A stretch of 64,000 bases of DNA, taken from NCBI RefSeq assembly GCF_029029525.1, contig NZ_JAKJSC010000001.1, forward strand, positions 62,001 through 126,000, given 5' to 3'. Shown here piece after piece: positions 33,637 through 42,963 of the stretch. This stretch comes from Labilibaculum sp. DW002. GTDB lineage: Bacteria > Bacteroidota > Bacteroidia > Bacteroidales > Marinifilaceae. Position 1 is the first letter of the stretch. Each line of letters begins with the position of its first letter. The notes beneath the pieces are model-generated. The model saw only the letters and a program-made list of their open reading frames with translations, made no database searches and was not told the DNA's origin. Made by a program: the position numbers and the translations under genes.

Positions 33637-34581
33637 ATGACCTTAAAACAATTAAATTATGCTTTAGCCTTAGGCCAATTGGGAAGTTATGGAAGGGTGG
33701 CCAAATCGATGGGGGTTTCGCAACCCGCTGTCAGTTTACAGATTCAAGCATTAGAAGTAGAGTTGGGCATCATTTTATTCGATCGTTCGAATAAGAAGGT
33801 CGAACCAACATTAAATGGTCTTGCTTTTCTCGAAAAAGCGCAGTCTCTTGTTACAGAATCAAAACATTTGGAGGCTTTTGCTTTACAATTATCCGAGGAA
33901 GTTCAAGGGGATATTTGCTTGGGTATTATTCCAACCTTATCTCCATTTTTAGTACCTCTTTTTGTAGGTGACTTAAATGAAAAATATCCTAAAATTAAAC
34001 TGAAAGTTCAAGAAGCCATTACCGAAGATGTTTTGCGTGGAGTAAAGGACGGAACATATCATGCTGGTATTATTTCTACACCTATTGAGTCGAAAAGTAA
34101 TCTGGAATTTACACCCTTGTTTTATGAACGTTTCTATTTGTACGTTTCAGAAAAACATGAATTGTATACACAAGATGAAATAGCAATTAGTGAATTGGAT
34201 AATTCTGATGTTTGGTTGTTGAAAGAGGGGAATTGTTTTATGGATCAGGTAACTAATATCTGTAAGATGCATGCCAATCAAGGTGGTGATTTTATCTACG
34301 AAAGTAATAATATTGACGCTTTAAGACGAATTGTAGAATACAAAGGAGGAATAACTTTTTTACCCGAATTATCTACCTTAATGATTCCTTCGGAGCAGGA
34401 AGAGATGATTAAAGATATTAAGGGCAAGCAAAAAGTTCGAGAGGTAACAATGCTTTCTTTAAAAACAGAAGTAAGAAAGAATATTTTAAGTGTTATTAGT
34501 GAAGTTATCAGGGATAATGTTCCAAGTCAGATGCTTGGAAAAGAGAATAAAGAGATTGTGAAAACTAATTTTGTGGAGTAA
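33637..34581 (+). CDS. oxyR: OxyR, peroxide-sensing LysR regulator
   Basis: The frame opens at ATG 33610, but ATG 33637 (MTLKQLNYALALGQLGS) fits LysR N-termini and gives 314 residues. The helix-turn-helix is SYGRVAKSMGVSQPAVSLQIQALE. Two cysteines eight residues apart (KEGNCFMDQVTNICKMH) lie at Cys200 and Cys209, matching the Cys199/Cys208 redox pair of E. coli OxyR. It should sense hydrogen peroxide through disulfide formation. Its stop overlaps the start of the next gene by one base, and ovoA follows. Confidence 0.9.
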   Translation: MTLKQLNYALALGQLGSYGRVAKSMGVSQPAVSLQIQALEVELGIILFDRSNKKVEPTLNGLAFLEKAQSLVTESKHLEAFALQLSEEVQGDICLGIIPTLSPFLVPLFVGDLNEKYPKIKLKVQEAITEDVLRGVKDGTYHAGIISTPIESKSNLEFTPLFYERFYLYVSEKHELYTQDEIAISELDNSDVWLLKEGNCFMDQVTNICKMHANQGGDFIYESNNIDALRRIVEYKGGITFLPELSTLMIPSEQEEMIKDIKGKQKVREVTMLSLKTEVRKNILSVISEVIRDNVPSQMLGKENKEIVKTNFVE

Positions 34582-34898
34582 TGATTGCAAAAAATATAAA
34601 ACCACCTTACTACGCTGTAATTTTTTCTTCGGAAAGAACCAAGAGCGATAATGATTATGAACAAATGGCTGATTCGATGATGGACTTAGCGAAAAGACAA
34701 GTCGGTTTTTTAGGAGTAGAATCAGCTAGAAGTGAATTGGGTATAACAGTATCTTATTGGGAGAGCATAGAAGCTATCAAGAATTGGCAGAAACATCCAG
34801 CTCATCAAATTGCACAAGAAAGAGGGAAGGCAGATTGGTATAAAAGTTATGCTGTCCGAATTTGTAAAGTGGAATCGGATTACTTTTTTGAGAAATAA
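34581..34898 (+). CDS. ABM-superfamily (monooxygenase-like) small protein
   Basis: The 105-residue protein has the antibiotic-biosynthesis-monooxygenase (ABM) ferredoxin-like fold: YYAVIFSSERT, MMDLAKRQVGFLGVESARSE, and VSYWESIEAIKNWQKHPAHQIAQERG. The ATG overlaps the oxyR stop (TAATG), so the two are co-translated. Members break down or oxidise small aromatics or haem; the substrate here is unknown. The coupling to oxyR suggests an oxidative-stress role. Confidence 0.82.
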   Translation: MIAKNIKPPYYAVIFSSERTKSDNDYEQMADSMMDLAKRQVGFLGVESARSELGITVSYWESIEAIKNWQKHPAHQIAQERGKADWYKSYAVRICKVESDYFFEK

Positions 34899-35023
34899 GG
34901 AGAGTAATTACCCGTATGATAGTTTAAATCATTAGCACAGGAATAAATGAGCTTTGAATGAGCTAGAATATTTGTTAACTTCATTTCGCGATGAAACAGT
35001 GAATAATTCAAAGCCAAAATTTT

Positions 35024-37159
35024 ATGAATAATATGATAGAAACAATAAGCGATCGAGATTTACTTGTGACCAAAACACCGATATTGAACGAAGGTTCACC
35101 AGAAGAAAAAAGAGCAGAACTACTTACTTATTTTAGAGCAACATGGGAGTTAGATGAGAGATTATATGACTGTTTGAATGGTCAGGAGGCTTTTCTGCAT
35201 CGAGCAGATCCACTTCGTCATCCTTTAATTTTTTACATTGGTCATACGGCTACTTTCTATGTCAATAAATTATTGTTGGCAGGTTTAATTAGCGAGAGAA
35301 TTAATCCCAAATTTGAATCGATATTTGCTGTTGGTGTTGACGAAATGTCCTGGGATGATTTGAATGAAGCACATTACGATTGGCCAACAATTCAAGAGAC
35401 TAAAGAATATCGAGTTGAAGCCAAAAAGATGATCGAAAATTTGATTTTGGAGCTTCCACTTACCATTCCAATTAATTGGGAAAGTCAGTTCTGGGTGATT
35501 CTAATGGGAATTGAACATCAACGTATTCATATCGAAACCTCTTCGGTTTTAATTCGTCAGTTGCCTATTGATAAGGTGAAGGAAAACTCTCTCTTTCAAA
35601 TTTGTGATGAATCTGGAAGTGCTCCTGAAAATGAACTGGTAAAAGTGGAATCAGGTATCGTGAAATTAGGTAAAGAACGCAGTGATGCCTTATATGGTTG
35701 GGATAATGAATTTGGTAATCTGAAATCAGATATTAAGGGCTTTTCATCTTCGAAGTTTTTGGTTTCGAATCAGGAGTATAAGACTTTTGTTGAGGCAGAT
35801 GGGTATAAAACTCAAAAGTGGTGGACTGAAGAGGGCTGGAACTGGGTACAATACAAGGCTTGTGATCATCCTGTGTTTTGGGTGAAAAATGGTAAAGCTT
35901 GGAAACTAAGGTGTATGTTAGAAGAAATTGATATGCCCTGGAATTGGCCTGTTGAGGTTAATTACCTTGAGGCAAAAGCCTTTTGCAATTGGAAATCAGT
36001 CCAAACGGGGAAGAAATTAAGAATGCCAACCGAAGGAGAATATTACTTGTTACGTAATTCCTTAGACATACCTGATCAACCCTATTGGAAAAAAGCTCCG
36101 GGGAATATCAATTTAGAGCACTATGCTTCTTCCTGTCCTGTGGATAAATTTGAATTTAATGGTGTGTATGATGTGATTGGTAATGTGTGGCAGTGGACCG
36201 AAATGCCAATTTCGGCTCTCGATGGTTTTGAAATTCATCCATTTTACGATGATTTCTCAACGCCAACTTTTGATGCCAGACATAATTTGATAAAAGGTGG
36301 ATCTTGGATTTCAACAGGAAATTTGGCTATAAAGGATTCGCGTTATGCTTTCCGTCGTCATTTTTTCCAACATGCAGGTTTTCGATATATCGAATCGGAA
36401 GAAGAGTTGGTCATAAAGGATGATTATTATGAGAGTGACGATTTGGTTTCACAATATTGTGAATTTCAGTATGGGCCAAGCTATTTTGAAGTTGAAAACT
36501 ATTCCAAAGCTTGTTTGAGCTTGTTGGATAAGCATTTGACGAATTTGAACAAAGGAAATGCTCTCGACTTGGGTTGTGCAACAGGAAGAACGACATTGGA
36601 GTTAGCAAAGACTTTTGATAAGGTGACGGGACTAGATTTTTCGGCTCGGTTCATTCGTATTGGTACTCAGTTGAAAGAAACAGGAAAACTAAATTACATC
36701 CGACAAGAAGAAGGTAAATTATCAACTTACCAAGAATTAAAACTGAGCGATTACGATTTAGACGCTTCTCGCGATAAGGTTTCTTTTTACCAAGCAGACG
36801 CATGCAATTTAAAGTCGATTTTCACCAATTACGATCTTATATTTGCTGGGAATTTAATTGACCGATTATATGATCCACTTAAATTTTTGCAAGAAATTTC
36901 TACTCGATTAAATGAAAATGGAATTTTGGTTCTTACTTCTCCTTACACTTGGTTAGAGGAATTTACCGAGGCAGATAAGTGGGTTGGTGGTTATCGAAAA
37001 GATGGAGAACCTTTTACAACATTAGACGGTTTGAAGGAGATTTTAGATGAAAAATTCGAACTGATCGATGAACCTAAAGATGTTCCTTTTGTTATTCGGG
37101 AAACAGCTCGGAAATATCAACATACCATTGCGCAAATGACCATTTGGAGGAAGAAATAA
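35024..37159 (+). CDS. ovoA: OvoA, 5-histidylcysteine sulfoxide synthase with methyltransferase domain
   Basis: OvoA joins cysteine to histidine with oxygen in the first step of ovothiol synthesis. The 711 residues show the full three-domain plan: a DinB-like N-terminus, a formylglycine-enzyme-like middle (WQWTEMPIS, LIKGGSWIST, YAFRRHFFQHAGFRY) and a C-terminal SAM methyltransferase (LDLGCATGRTTLELA). The iron triad is His74 with His165 and His169 in HQRIHIE. The C-terminal domain should N-methylate the thiohistidine. It stands 125 bases after the oxyR pair, which fits an antioxidant role. Confidence 0.93.
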   Translation: MNNMIETISDRDLLVTKTPILNEGSPEEKRAELLTYFRATWELDERLYDCLNGQEAFLHRADPLRHPLIFYIGHTATFYVNKLLLAGLISERINPKFESIFAVGVDEMSWDDLNEAHYDWPTIQETKEYRVEAKKMIENLILELPLTIPINWESQFWVILMGIEHQRIHIETSSVLIRQLPIDKVKENSLFQICDESGSAPENELVKVESGIVKLGKERSDALYGWDNEFGNLKSDIKGFSSSKFLVSNQEYKTFVEADGYKTQKWWTEEGWNWVQYKACDHPVFWVKNGKAWKLRCMLEEIDMPWNWPVEVNYLEAKAFCNWKSVQTGKKLRMPTEGEYYLLRNSLDIPDQPYWKKAPGNINLEHYASSCPVDKFEFNGVYDVIGNVWQWTEMPISALDGFEIHPFYDDFSTPTFDARHNLIKGGSWISTGNLAIKDSRYAFRRHFFQHAGFRYIESEEELVIKDDYYESDDLVSQYCEFQYGPSYFEVENYSKACLSLLDKHLTNLNKGNALDLGCATGRTTLELAKTFDKVTGLDFSARFIRIGTQLKETGKLNYIRQEEGKLSTYQELKLSDYDLDASRDKVSFYQADACNLKSIFTNYDLIFAGNLIDRLYDPLKFLQEISTRLNENGILVLTSPYTWLEEFTEADKWVGGYRKDGEPFTTLDGLKEILDEKFELIDEPKDVPFVIRETARKYQHTIAQMTIWRKK

Positions 37160-37177
37160 GAAATTGTTTTGAAATTG

Positions 37178-37215
37178 AAAAAAGGAATATTCAAATGTGA
37201 TTGTTCCTTTTTTTT
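37178..37215 (+). terminator. terminator after ovoA
   Basis: AAAAAAGGAA (37178-37187) pairs with TTCCTTTTTT (37204-37213) around a 16-base loop, with more T residues after it. It lies 18 bases past the ovoA stop. Confidence 0.7.
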
Positions 37216-37335
37216 AGATTGGCTGATTTTATTATTTACTTCTCTATTTTGCTAAAATATTTGAAGTATCACTAAAGAATTTGCACTAAAAACAAAGAAA
37301 GTACTAGAATTGTAGGTGTTTAATAGTAATACTTT

Positions 37336-37343
37336 TAAATTTG
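37336..37343 (+). promoter_or_regulatory. candidate -7 box for psd
   Basis: TAAATTTG matches TAnnTTTG and lies 26 bases before the psd ATG. The -33 element is weak (ATTG at 37309-37312, 23 bases upstream). Confidence 0.4.
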
Positions 37344-37369
37344 TACTCTGAAATCCTCTCAAGCAAAAT

Positions 37370-38263
37370 ATGACAAGTATAAAATATATAGAACGAATAA
37401 GTGGTGAAATTGTTGACGAATTGGTTCCAGGTGAAGGAATTTTAAAATGGTTGTACAGCTCGGTATTAGGAAAGGCTTCTCTTCATTTATTAGTTAAAAG
37501 GAAAATTGTTTCAGTTGTTGGAGGTTGGTTTATGAATAGCCGATTATCTAAACCTCAAATAGATAAGTTTATAGAAAAGAATCAAATTGACCTGTCTCTT
37601 TATAACATTTCGGATAGTAATGCATTTAAGAACTTTAATGAGTTTTTCTATCGTAAAATCCGAATGGATAAAAGGCCTATTGCCGATGGTGTGGTATCTC
37701 CAGCAGATGGAAAAGCAATAGCATTTCAGTCTATTAAGGACATTCCATCCTTCTTTCTAAAAGGATCTCAGTTTACAGTTCAAAGTTTCTTAGATAATGA
37801 ATTGTTATCAGAAAAATATGCTGATGGATCTATGTTAATTGTGCGTTTAGCACCAGCAGATTATCATCGCTTCCATTTTCCTGCTAGTGGGTTGATATCT
37901 GAATCTAAAGAAATTAAAGGGAGATATTTTTCTGTTTCTCCAATGGCTTTAAGGGAAAGTTTGGAGATATTCTGTCGTAATTTAAGAGTGTACAGCACAC
38001 TTAAAACAGAAGATTATGGAGATGTTTTAATATCAGAAGTTGGGGCAACTATGGTTGGGAGTATCATTCAGACATATACTAACAATTCTGAGGTTAAGAG
38101 TGGTGATGAAAAAGGTTACTTTGCTTTTGGAGGTTCTACTGTCGTTCTCTTTTTTGAAAAGAACAAGATGAAATTTTCGGATGATTTAATAAAAAATACA
38201 AAAGGAGGATTCGAGACTGCAGTCCAAATGGGTGAAAGTATTGGGAATAAGTTCATTGAATAG
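37370..38263 (+). CDS. psd: phosphatidylserine decarboxylase
   Basis: This pyruvoyl enzyme makes phosphatidylethanolamine. The 297-residue proenzyme has VSPADGKA near residue 105, the DYHRFHFPASG motif near residue 165, EVGATMVGSI near residue 222 and the self-cleavage site in FAFGGSTVVLFF, where the Gly-Ser bond is cut and Ser becomes pyruvoyl. The length suits the longer bacterial form. It is followed by a hairpin terminator. Confidence 0.93.
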   Translation: MTSIKYIERISGEIVDELVPGEGILKWLYSSVLGKASLHLLVKRKIVSVVGGWFMNSRLSKPQIDKFIEKNQIDLSLYNISDSNAFKNFNEFFYRKIRMDKRPIADGVVSPADGKAIAFQSIKDIPSFFLKGSQFTVQSFLDNELLSEKYADGSMLIVRLAPADYHRFHFPASGLISESKEIKGRYFSVSPMALRESLEIFCRNLRVYSTLKTEDYGDVLISEVGATMVGSIIQTYTNNSEVKSGDEKGYFAFGGSTVVLFFEKNKMKFSDDLIKNTKGGFETAVQMGESIGNKFIE

Positions 38264-38284
38264 CGAACCAAAACTTATGATATA

Positions 38285-38318
38285 AAAGGGACAATTGATT
38301 AAAATCAATTGTCCCTTT
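38285..38318 (+). terminator. terminator after psd (twin of the hairpin at 39666)
   Basis: AAAGGGACAATTGATT and AATCAATTGTCCCTTT form a perfect 16-pair stem with a two-base loop. A nearly identical hairpin ends the next gene, so the two flank the EamA transporter region. Confidence 0.85.
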
Positions 38319-38391
38319 CTCGTATGTGATGTTTTAATTATTTGAATTTAATTTTATCAGGATAGGAAAATTTGTTTTTTAATACTGTTTT

Positions 38392-38423
38392 TTTGTTTCT
38401 ACAGGTAAAAAAGGATATATTTG
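38392..38423 (+). promoter_or_regulatory. Bacteroidota promoter far upstream of the EamA gene
   Basis: TTTG (38392-38395) is followed after 20 bases by TATATTTG (38416-38423), a full match to the consensus. The EamA ATG is 279 bases further on, so the transcript would have a long leader or be a separate RNA. Confidence 0.6.
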
Positions 38424-38454
38424 CATCAGATTGAGCATCTAAACATTTTTTCTT

Positions 38455-38560
38455 GGTGATATTCCATGCTATGGAAGATTTCGGAAATCACCTCAGCTCA
38501 TCATAGATCTACTCTGTGTACCATAGCTTCATCATTAAATACAAATGATTTATGAAGCTA
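38455..38560 (+). ncRNA. possible structured leader RNA upstream of the EamA transporter
   Basis: Two stem-loops lie downstream of the promoter at 38392. The first closes with GGTGAT (38455-38460) and ATCACC (38487-38492) and holds an inner TTCCA/TGGAA hairpin (38462-38476). The second pairs TAGCTTCAT (from 38524) with ATGAAGCTA (to 38560). No open frame longer than a few dozen codons covers the 439-base gap. A riboswitch or small RNA is possible; the match to any known family was not recognised. Confidence 0.3.
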
Positions 38561-38702
38561 TTCGAGAACAATAATTTAAAGTATTTATGCTTGTTTGCCA
38601 TCAATCTAAAGCCAATAGTTTTAGCAGTTTGTTCTTATGTCCATTTATTTCGATTAGGTAGTTTAATTTCAATCTTTCTTTACATTTTCCAATAATTGAA
38701 CC

Positions 38703-39617
38703 ATGAATATCAAACTTAAAGCCATTTTACTATTATTAATCGGAACCCTGTTTTGGGGTATGACATTTGTTTTTATTAAGGATGCTGTATCCCTAATGAG
38801 TGTGGCTAGTTTTCTTGGTTACCGCTTTCTTTTAGCAAGTATTGTACTGATATTAATTTTCATAAAACGCTTGCGAAAATTCGATCGAAATACATTTAAA
38901 TTTGGTGCTTTATTGTCTGTGCCTTTATTGTTTAGTTTTCTTGCTCAGACAATTGGCTTGCAATATACAAGCGCATCAATGGGAGGATTCATAACTGGAT
39001 TGTCGGTGGTTTTTGTACCAATTATCCTATCGGTCATGCAACGAAGATTGCCTAGCCTTTCTGTTTTCATTGCTGTAGTTTTGGCTACTCTCGGATTAAG
39101 TTTCCTAACATTAGGAAGTAGTATTGCTTTTAATATCGGTGATGTATGGGTATTTCTATCCGCAATTCTTTTTGCCATTTACATTATTATGGTTGGAAAG
39201 TATAGTAAACAGAGTGATGGTGTCTTACTTTCTATTACTCAGTTTTTTATGGTTGGTGTGGTTTGTATCGTTTATGCAGCAATTAAAGGAGAACTGTATT
39301 TCCCAACTCAGTACAAGCTGTGGCAGGCTATCCTATTTACTGCTTTATTTGCTACTGCATACATGTATACCGTTCAAAACTACTATCAGAAGTATATCTC
39401 AGAAATTACAACCTCAATTATTTTTTCATTTGAACCTTTGTTTGCTGCAATTACAGCATTTTTCTATTTGAACGAGGCCTTAACCGAAAAAACAATTATT
39501 GGAGGTTTGTTGATTTTTGGAGGTGTTTTGTTTGCCGAAATAAAAATAGAATTTATCCATTTAACGATAAAGAAAAGCTTGGGGATGGTTAAGGAAATGA
39601 TTGGTTTTGAGAATTAA
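38703..39617 (+). CDS. EamA/DMT-family transporter
   Basis: The 304-residue protein has about ten membrane helices in two EamA repeats (LLIGTLFWGMTFVFIKDAV at the start; VWVFLSAILFAIYIIMVGKYS in the second half; FSFEPLFAAITAFFYLNEALT near the end). Such proteins export metabolites or amino acids across the inner membrane. The substrate is unknown. It stands alone behind a long leader and is followed by a hairpin terminator. Confidence 0.88.
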   Translation: MNIKLKAILLLLIGTLFWGMTFVFIKDAVSLMSVASFLGYRFLLASIVLILIFIKRLRKFDRNTFKFGALLSVPLLFSFLAQTIGLQYTSASMGGFITGLSVVFVPIILSVMQRRLPSLSVFIAVVLATLGLSFLTLGSSIAFNIGDVWVFLSAILFAIYIIMVGKYSKQSDGVLLSITQFFMVGVVCIVYAAIKGELYFPTQYKLWQAILFTALFATAYMYTVQNYYQKYISEITTSIIFSFEPLFAAITAFFYLNEALTEKTIIGGLLIFGGVLFAEIKIEFIHLTIKKSLGMVKEMIGFEN

Positions 39618-39665
39618 GTTTGTGATTTTTTTAAGACTTTAAGTATTTCATAACAATAGATATAG

Positions 39666-39699
39666 AAAGGGACAATTGATTTAGATCAATTGTCCCTTT
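39666..39699. terminator. terminator after the EamA gene
   Basis: AAAGGGACAATTGAT and ATCAATTGTCCCTTT form a perfect 15-pair stem with a TTAG loop. It is almost identical to the hairpin at 38285. It can also serve the convergent glycosidase gene, whose stop is 53 bases away. Confidence 0.85.
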
Positions 39700-39752
39700 A
39701 TGTTGTGCTCAATCAGTGAAAAAAGTAAAAAACAGTCTTTTATTTTGTGAGA

Positions 39753-41966
39753 TTATCTTTTTCTGATCAATCTAATTTTATCAATTCTTACACTATTTAC
39801 ATCTCCATTCATATTGTTATTGAACTCTTCAAAACTTATTTTGAAGAGGTTGTGTCGGTTTTTTAGATCAATAGCAATAGGGTTGGAGTATCCATATTCA
39901 GTCCAATTACGATCACCACGCTGTGGAAAAACGATGCTTCCAGAATAGGTATTGTTAACCCAAAAACTGCGTATAGCACATTTGTTATCGGTGTTTATTG
40001 GACCACTGCCGTTGGCATATAAAAAGTCAATGAAATATTTTCCTTTTCGTGGAATTCTAATCTTAAAATAAAATTCTCTGTTTTTCTGTTTGCTGAGGAC
40101 AACATATGATGTTTTGGAATTAAAATCAAAATCCTCTGCTTCAACTAGTCTTTCGTATTCAGAATTGTAAACATAGATAGGTTCACTTAAAAAGGATAAA
40201 TTACCTAAACTGTCCGATGTTTGAACTTGAAATTCGATAGGTTCCTTATTGTTGACCTCCGACATATAATTGTCTCTAGTTTCCAATAAAAGTTCACCGT
40301 TTTGATAAACATGATAATGGTCTGCACTTTCTTTTTTGTGCCAAGATAAAGTATTTTCATTGAATCTAAGCGTAGTTGTCTCTGGGGCTTCAAGATCATT
40401 CACAAGCTTGATTTTTGAATCTTGAGGAGCTTTATTATTCATTTTAATTTCAATCTTATGTCTGCCTGTCATTTCTTTTGGAACAATAGCATGACGGTAG
40501 TACTTTTCATCAAGAGAATAAGATTCAATTTGATCTCCAAAGCCGTAAATGTCAATATCAAGGATTGCATTTTGGTACCGAAGACCTTTGATACTTTGTT
40601 TTCCCTTGTATTCGCGAGGAATAAAAGGTCTAAACTCCAAATGGTCTGCAGTATAATTGATCCCTATAAGGCTTCTGTAAAATGTAGAGAGTGAACCTGC
40701 AACACTCCATAATTGTCTGTCAGAATTAATTTCAGTGCCATTAAAATCACCATTCGATATTAAGTAGTTTTCTTTATTCGTTAGAAATAGAGAAGTAGAT
40801 CGTAACATGTTGGCGATTCCCCATTTAAAGCTAGTCATGTTGCCAACCTTGGTCGAGGCCCAATTCCAATATGCTTGCACAAATGGCCATATCGCCTTGT
40901 TGTGATAAGCAGGGATATTTGGAATTTGTGGATGAAAGCAAGGAATACCATATTTCGTGATTGGAGTGTTCGAAACAATATCTTTTTGTCTTTTCTCATC
41001 AGCAACATCCCAAATGATACTTAAGGCTTCCCCTAAACTTTCTGATCTTTCCGATAGCATATGATTTTTTCGGCCATATAAAAACTGGCCATAGTACTTT
41101 TGTTTTGGTAGCCAAAGTTTATCATTTATGCTTGCTTTTAAGGCATGGGAGATATCTTGATATTTTTGAACATCTTTATTTAAAATAGTACCCATTTTTA
41201 TTAGCACATTTAAGCTTTGATAATGCACAGTTTGAGTTCCTAAGCTGTAGGAGTTGTATATGTCTACTGGTTCCATCCAATCTGGATAGGATTGTTCTCT
41301 CCAGTCCAAAAAGGATGATTCTCCTTTAAACAATCGCTTCTGGTAATCCCAAACTACATTTAAATCATCTTCTGTTGAATTTTTAATAATGAAATAGACT
41401 TTACGAAGCCAATCAAGATCTCCTGTTGATTTGTATATTTCCCAAGCAGCAGTCGACCATATCATTCTATCAGAACTAATAGGCCAGGAACCTCCTGTAC
41501 CTGTGTCTTGAATTATTTTGCCATCCTTAACTTTTTGCATTAAACTATGCATTGAAATTTCGGGGTTTGTAATGGCTAAAGCAAGAATTACGCTATAACT
41601 GATATCCCGAGTCCAAACGCCTTTCCATTTTTCTCCGGTATCAAATGTAGAATCCGGAGCTATGTTTTTTTCAATTTCTTCAAGCGATAATTGGTAAATG
41701 GCGTTCAGTAAAACTTGGTTAGACTTATAGCTTGGATATCTATCTAGTTTTTTTTCAAGTTTCCACTCCATTTTATTCAAGCCAGGATAATTAGAGCTAA
41801 TGTGATCAGCAGAGTAGGCTATGGCGATGTGTTCTCCTTGTTCAACTCTATTGGGGTAAACTTTAAAATCATCCGATTGGTAAATGATGTTATCATTAGG
41901 ATTGCAAGCAATTAGCAGAAGAACTAAAAATAGTATTGTGAAGGCAATGGGAATGCATTTCTTCAT
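39753..41966 (-). CDS. six-hairpin glycosidase-like lipoprotein
   Basis: With ATG 41966 as start the protein has 737 residues and a lipoprotein signal (LVLLLIAC). The main part (about residues 100-480) looks like an alpha/alpha-six-barrel glycosidase (GVWTRDISYSVILALAI, GTGGSWPISSDRMIWSTAAWEIY, YHNKAIWPFVQAYWNWAS). The rest is beta-rich with a Fibronectin-like module (ETTLRFNENTLSWHKKESADHYHVYQNGELL) and a carbohydrate-binding-like C-terminus. It would cut glycans in the periplasm or at the surface. The exact GH family and substrate are not evident, and no SusCD pair is nearby. Confidence 0.75.
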   Translation of the reverse strand: MKKCIPIAFTILFLVLLLIACNPNDNIIYQSDDFKVYPNRVEQGEHIAIAYSADHISSNYPGLNKMEWKLEKKLDRYPSYKSNQVLLNAIYQLSLEEIEKNIAPDSTFDTGEKWKGVWTRDISYSVILALAITNPEISMHSLMQKVKDGKIIQDTGTGGSWPISSDRMIWSTAAWEIYKSTGDLDWLRKVYFIIKNSTEDDLNVVWDYQKRLFKGESSFLDWREQSYPDWMEPVDIYNSYSLGTQTVHYQSLNVLIKMGTILNKDVQKYQDISHALKASINDKLWLPKQKYYGQFLYGRKNHMLSERSESLGEALSIIWDVADEKRQKDIVSNTPITKYGIPCFHPQIPNIPAYHNKAIWPFVQAYWNWASTKVGNMTSFKWGIANMLRSTSLFLTNKENYLISNGDFNGTEINSDRQLWSVAGSLSTFYRSLIGINYTADHLEFRPFIPREYKGKQSIKGLRYQNAILDIDIYGFGDQIESYSLDEKYYRHAIVPKEMTGRHKIEIKMNNKAPQDSKIKLVNDLEAPETTTLRFNENTLSWHKKESADHYHVYQNGELLLETRDNYMSEVNNKEPIEFQVQTSDSLGNLSFLSEPIYVYNSEYERLVEAEDFDFNSKTSYVVLSKQKNREFYFKIRIPRKGKYFIDFLYANGSGPINTDNKCAIRSFWVNNTYSGSIVFPQRGDRNWTEYGYSNPIAIDLKNRHNLFKISFEEFNNNMNGDVNSVRIDKIRLIRKR

Positions 41967-42121
41967 ATGTTGATTTTTTGATTTACATGTTAAAAGTAAC
42001 AAAATCAATAAAAACAAAAAGGAATTATGAAAAAGAATCCCGATAGGACATTACTTATGAAATCAAAATAGGGGCATGTCTTGTTTGGCTTAATTTTATT
42101 TTGAAAAGTGTCGATTTGAAT

Positions 42122-42150
42122 AAAAAAAAAGCGGCCGAAGCCGCTTTTTT
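42122..42150. terminator. bidirectional terminator
   Basis: GCGGC, a CGAA loop and GCCGC (42131-42144) are flanked by nine A residues and six T residues, so the hairpin ends transcripts in both directions. Its main client is the minus-strand lipoprotein gene ending at 42256. Confidence 0.8.
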
Positions 42151-42255
42151 GAACATTGTGTTTAGTTGTATGTAGTTAGTTAAATTGTATTATTCGAAAT
42201 TTATAAAAAAAATATGTTAATGAAAACTTTTGAAACATATTAATTTATGAAATGA

Positions 42256-42963
42256 TTATTTTGCCGCTGATGTTACAAGTTTACCTTCTTCCATGATTAC
42301 AGCATAAGAGTATCCAGCTCCAAAATCTTTATTTAAAGTGATCTTACCTGTAAGTTCAACAATTTCCCCAACGCTGGTTACATCCATACTTGTAATGGTT
42401 AAATCATAATTTCCTTCAAAATCAGATCCATCTTGAATGTGAATCCAATTTTTCCCCATAATGCTTTTGTTGAATTTAGCTACTTTACCATAGACTGTGA
42501 TTTCTTTTCCAGATAATTCTTTTTGATTCTTATAAACATCAGCTATGCTAGTAATACCTTCTTTTTTATCAAGCTGAACTTCGATTTTTTTGTTTATTTG
42601 TTTCTGCATTTGAGCGGCAGGTTTCGCTTTCGGTTTGCTTATAGCAGTAGGGGTTTCAGAGATAGAATTTAGAAAATAGATTTGAGGAAAATCGCGATTT
42701 AATTCCTTACTATGAAAGTCTCTCATTTCTAGAGCCCCTTGATAATAATAAGCTTTGTTTAATTCGATATTTGTTTGACCCACAGCTAGCCAAAGGCCAT
42801 TTTCACCATTGATATAAGTGTAACCACCGGCGTTAAAAGTTTCTTTTACAACTATTTTACTTACGCCCATGGGCAGTAATTCTTCTTTTGTTGATTTTTT
42901 ATCTTGACAAGATATAATGCTTAGGGCTAGGCCAAGAATTAGAAATAATATTGACTTCTTCAT
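42256..42963 (-). CDS. OB-fold lipoprotein with NrfJ-like N-terminal domain
   Basis: The 235-residue protein has a lipoprotein signal (LSIISC, Cys19). The first domain (YTYINGENGLWLAVGQTNIELNKAYYYQGALEMRDFHSKELNRDFPQIYF) resembles small periplasmic proteins found beside respiratory nitrite reductase and other cytochrome genes. The C-terminal half (about residues 140-230) reads as an OB-fold (GKEITVYGKVAKF, NWIHIQDGS, VGEIVELTGKITLNKDF). The function is unknown. It is divergent from the propeller locus and could be tied to it. Confidence 0.7.
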   Translation of the reverse strand: MKKSILFLILGLALSIISCQDKKSTKEELLPMGVSKIVVKETFNAGGYTYINGENGLWLAVGQTNIELNKAYYYQGALEMRDFHSKELNRDFPQIYFLNSISETPTAISKPKAKPAAQMQKQINKKIEVQLDKKEGITSIADVYKNQKELSGKEITVYGKVAKFNKSIMGKNWIHIQDGSDFEGNYDLTITSMDVTSVGEIVELTGKITLNKDFGAGYSYAVIMEEGKLVTSAAK

